Assembly: GCF_900188255.1 (NCBI RefSeq)
Contig: NZ_FZNS01000003.1
Coordinates: 372,001 to 436,000 of the forward strand
DNA length: 64,000 nucleotides
Reading direction: 5' to 3'
DNA from: Hymenobacter mucosus
Lineage (GTDB): Bacteria > Bacteroidota > Bacteroidia > Cytophagales > Hymenobacteraceae
Part shown: positions 61,832 through 64,000 of the stretch, piece after piece
Layout of the letters: the number at the start of each line of letters is the position of its first letter
Numbering within the stretch: position 1 is the first letter of the stretch
Notes under the pieces: generated by a model
Told to the model about the DNA's origin: nothing
Database searches by the model: none
What the model saw: the letters and a program-made list of their open reading frames with translations, nothing else
Made by a program: the position numbers and the translations under genes

Positions 61832-63049
61832 ATGCTTCGCTTAGCTGTCCTAAGTAGTATTCTCTTCCTATCAACTGCCGTGCAGGCAGTTACTCCTAGT
61901 GCCCAAGTGCGCTCGGTGCCACCTTCGGGGGTGGTGCAAAGCAGTAAATACCGCTCGGAAGAAGTGGCTTTCACCAATTCTGCGGCTCACGTTACGCTGG
62001 CCGGCACGCTTACCATCCCGCTGGGCCCCGGGCCCTTCCCGGCGGTGGTGCTGCTCTCCGACATGGGCGCCCAAGACCGGGACGGTACCGCTCGCAGCTA
62101 CCGGCCCCTACTTATGCTGGCCGACTACCTCAGCCAGCAGGGCATTGCCGTGCTACGCTTTGATGATAGGGGAGTAGGAAAATCAGAAGGTGATAATGCG
62201 GCTACTACTACGGCCGAGCGCGTCAAGGATGCCCAGGCGGCAGTAGCCTTTCTGCGCGCCCGCCCCGATATGGTGCCTACTCGCATTGGGTTGATTGGTC
62301 ATGGCGAAGGCGGCAACGTAGGCTTAGTGGCCGCTAGCCAAGCTGAAGCACCCTCGTTTGTAATTACGCTGGCCGCTACCGGGCAGCTGGGACGCGAAAT
62401 GTTGGCTACCCAGCAAGCCACCCAGCACCTAGCCGCCGCCACCGACACAAGCCAAACCTTGGGTAAGCGACGCCTCCTAGCTGCGCAAGAAACCAAGAAG
62501 CAGGTAGAAAAGATGCGGGCCGAAGGCGCCAACTCTGCCCAGATTGAAACTGCGCTGGCCCAGCAGCAACTCCGCGAGAAAATAGAGGCACAAAAACTAC
62601 TCAGCAAGGCTCTTAAGCGCCAGCAAGCTATGCTGGAAATCATTCGTCAGACGGCCGACGATGGACAGGCTCAGGCCATTGTCACTAACATGCTGCGCCA
62701 GGATGATTCTACCCTGGACCCCGGCCAAGCACGAACTGCGGCCATTCGGATGACGACCCCCTGGTATCGGAGCTACCTCAACTTCGATCCTCAGCAGGGC
62801 CTTGCTAAAGTAACCTGCCCCGTGCTACTGCTCCACGGCACCGACGATGTGGAGGTAGCGCTCAGTAACATGGCCCAGCTAGAGAAGGGCCTGAAAGCAA
62901 ACCGCCACGTAACAATGCAGCGCCTGGAAGAAGTAAACCACGGCTTCCAAGCACCAGAAGCAACGTGGCCAGTGTTCAACAGCCTACCTCAGCCTGTCTT
63001 CTCGCCGGTGGCCCTTGCCACCATCCGCGACTGGATTCGGCAACTGTAG
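61832..63049 (+). CDS. Alpha/beta hydrolase with altered nucleophile elbow
   Basis: 405 residues with a signal peptide (STAVQA) and a family alpha/beta hydrolase of the type with a helical lid. The nucleophile elbow reads GLIGHGEGGNVG, so the position normally held by catalytic Ser (GHSEGG) is Gly158. The later Asp (LLLHGTDDVEV) and His (EVNHGFQ) of the triad are still present. A long Lys/Gln/Ala-rich helical insert spans about 205-275. The enzyme may be inactive as an esterase or use another chemistry. Confidence 0.82.
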   Translation: MLRLAVLSSILFLSTAVQAVTPSAQVRSVPPSGVVQSSKYRSEEVAFTNSAAHVTLAGTLTIPLGPGPFPAVVLLSDMGAQDRDGTARSYRPLLMLADYLSQQGIAVLRFDDRGVGKSEGDNAATTTAERVKDAQAAVAFLRARPDMVPTRIGLIGHGEGGNVGLVAASQAEAPSFVITLAATGQLGREMLATQQATQHLAAATDTSQTLGKRRLLAAQETKKQVEKMRAEGANSAQIETALAQQQLREKIEAQKLLSKALKRQQAMLEIIRQTADDGQAQAIVTNMLRQDDSTLDPGQARTAAIRMTTPWYRSYLNFDPQQGLAKVTCPVLLLHGTDDVEVALSNMAQLEKGLKANRHVTMQRLEEVNHGFQAPEATWPVFNSLPQPVFSPVALATIRDWIRQL

Positions 63050-63079
63050 AATCTGAAAGGCAAGCAGCAGTGTAAGCGC

Positions 63080-63106
63080 AGGGCTTTATCCGTTGGGTAA
63101 GGCCCT
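63080..63106 (+). terminator. Terminator after the alpha/beta hydrolase
   Basis: Arms AGGGCTTTATCC and GGGTAAGGCCCT pair over 12 positions with two G-U wobbles around a 3-nt loop, followed by a T-rich stretch CTCTTGTTATT. It separates the hydrolase from kbl. Confidence 0.7.
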
Positions 63107-63175
63107 CTCTTGTTATTGGATACCGTACTTTTACCTTCCCATCCGTTTACTAGTGTATTTACATTCCCTCTGCCA

Positions 63176-64000
63176 ATGTACGCCACCCTCCAGCCCGACC
63201 TCGAACAGCAACTGCAGGAAATCAAAGATGCTGGCCTCTATAAGAAGGAGCGCATCATTACCTCGCCTCAGGGCGCCGAAATTGAAACGACCGAAGCCGG
63301 GGAAGTGCTGAACTTCTGCGCTAATAACTACTTAGGCTTGTCGTCGCACCCCGAGGTAGTGAAGGCGGCCAAAGAAGCCATTGATACCCACGGCTACGGA
63401 ATGTCGTCGGTGCGCTTTATTTGCGGTACTCAGGACATTCACAAGCAGTTAGAGCAGAAGCTGGCCGAATTTCTCGGTACTGAAGACACGATTCTCTACG
63501 CCGCCGCCTTTGATGCCAACGGGGGGGTATTCGAGCCCTTGTTCTCGGAGCAAGACGCCATTATTTCGGACTCGCTCAACCACGCTTCTATCATTGATGG
63601 CGTGCGCCTGTGCAAAGCCCAGCGCTACCGCTACGCCCACAACGACATGGAAGATCTGGAAAAGCAGCTCCAGGACGCCCAGGCTAAAGGCACGCGCCAC
63701 CGCATTATCGTTACCGATGGCTCTTTTTCCATGGACGGCACCATCGCGCAGCTCGACAAAATCTGCGACTTAGCCGACAAGTATCAAGCCCTCGTGATGA
63801 TTGATGAGTGTCACTCGATGGGCTTCCTGGGCAAAACGGGCCGTGGCACCCACGAGTACCGCGACGTACTAGGCCGCGTAGACATCATCACGGGTACCTT
63901 GGGCAAAGCCCTCGGCGGCGCCATGGGTGGCTTTACCTCGGGTCGCAAGGAAATTATTGATATGCTGCGCCAGCGTAGCCGCCCCTATTTGTTCTCCAAC
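63176..64000 (+). CDS. kbl: 2-amino-3-ketobutyrate CoA ligase (glycine C-acetyltransferase), partial
   Basis: Cleaves 2-amino-3-ketobutyrate with CoA into glycine and acetyl-CoA, after Tdh. The 275 residues seen carry the alpha-oxoamine synthase motifs [16 protein letters not shown], the Asp in [21 protein letters not shown] and the PLP Lys in [16 protein letters not shown]. The frame is open to the window edge, so about 120 C-terminal residues are missing. A near -7 box TACTTTTA lies at 63126-63133. Confidence 0.95.
   Translation, partial: MYATLQPDLEQQLQEIKDAGLYKKERIITSPQGAEIETTEAGEVLNFCANNYLGLSSHPEVVKAAKEAIDTHGYGMSSVRFICGTQDIHKQLEQKLAEFLGTEDTILYAAAFDANGGVFEPLFSEQDAIISDSLNHASIIDGVRLCKAQRYRYAHNDMEDLEKQLQDAQAKGTRHRIIVTDGSFSMDGTIAQLDKICDLADKYQALVMIDECHSMGFLGKTGRGTHEYRDVLGRVDIITGTLGKALGGAMGGFTSGRKEIIDMLRQRSRPYLFSN

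Noticed and set aside
1..64000. Search for tRNA, rRNA, CRISPR arrays, phage and restriction-modification or toxin-antitoxin genes
   Set aside because: No TTCGA-containing cloverleaf candidates, no regularly spaced repeats and no motifs of those families were found in the intergenic gaps or genes.

Overview
The window is chromosomal DNA from a GC-rich Bacteroidota, most like Hymenobacter or a close relative (family Hymenobacteraceae). The evidence is two proteins with type IX secretion C-terminal sorting domains (24.4 and 30.5 kb), a bacillithiol synthesis gene (bshC), TonB C-terminal-domain proteins with the Bacteroidota-style Cys-rich N-terminus, DUF2157/GDYXXLXY and DUF3891 genes, and several Bacteroidota-type TAnnTTTG -7 boxes just upstream of genes. 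There is no rRNA, tRNA, CRISPR array, phage or insertion sequence that I could find. All genes look native.

Region by region: 0-14 kb is an arginine/carbamoyl-phosphate locus. On the minus strand run a GNAT acetyltransferase, argG, argC and argD with overlapping stops and starts, then a 522-bp gap, carA, a small lipoprotein, a tandem pair of duplicated small membrane proteins and carB. Divergently on the plus strand run argB, argE and argH. No ornithine (or acylornithine) carbamoyltransferase lies in the window. 14-24 kb is mixed: two TonB-C proteins around a class I HMG-CoA reductase (mevalonate pathway), a WG-repeat protein, a phytanoyl-CoA-dioxygenase-like enzyme, two SDRs, a PAP2-like membrane phosphatase, an M20 peptidase and an ATP-grasp enzyme. 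24-38 kb holds secreted and envelope genes (M4 metalloprotease, PA14/ricin lectin, barrels, TPR proteins), MGMT, a PLD-like protein plus glycosidase operon, a cation efflux protein, an APC permease and a prolyl-iminopeptidase-like lipoprotein.

39-44 kb is the phenylalanine/tyrosine operon (minus strand: pheA, an aminotransferase, tyrA, DAHP synthase-chorismate mutase). Its 5' leader is the most striking element of the window. It encodes two short peptides that are almost pure Phe/Tyr runs, each followed by a terminator hairpin with a T-run and each with alternative pairing segments. This is a tandem, ribosome-mediated transcription attenuator sensing charged tRNA-Phe and tRNA-Tyr.

44-64 kb holds bshC, 5-formyl-THF cyclo-ligase, a DUF2157 pair, a zinc-ribbon protein, mnmD, a thioesterase, rlmN, envelope proteins, a BrkB-family membrane protein, a degraded gene remnant (56.9-57.1 kb), threonine dehydrogenase (tdh) and, 5 kb away and cut by the window end, its partner kbl. 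A patatin-like phospholipase, a fasciclin lipoprotein and an unusual alpha/beta hydrolase lie between them.

Two genome-scale patterns stand out. Most convergent gene pairs are separated by long, perfect or near-perfect palindromes (up to 80 bp) that act as bidirectional terminators. Several families of dispersed inverted repeats sit in the intergenic gaps. Function calls rest on motifs read by eye, and no database search was possible.
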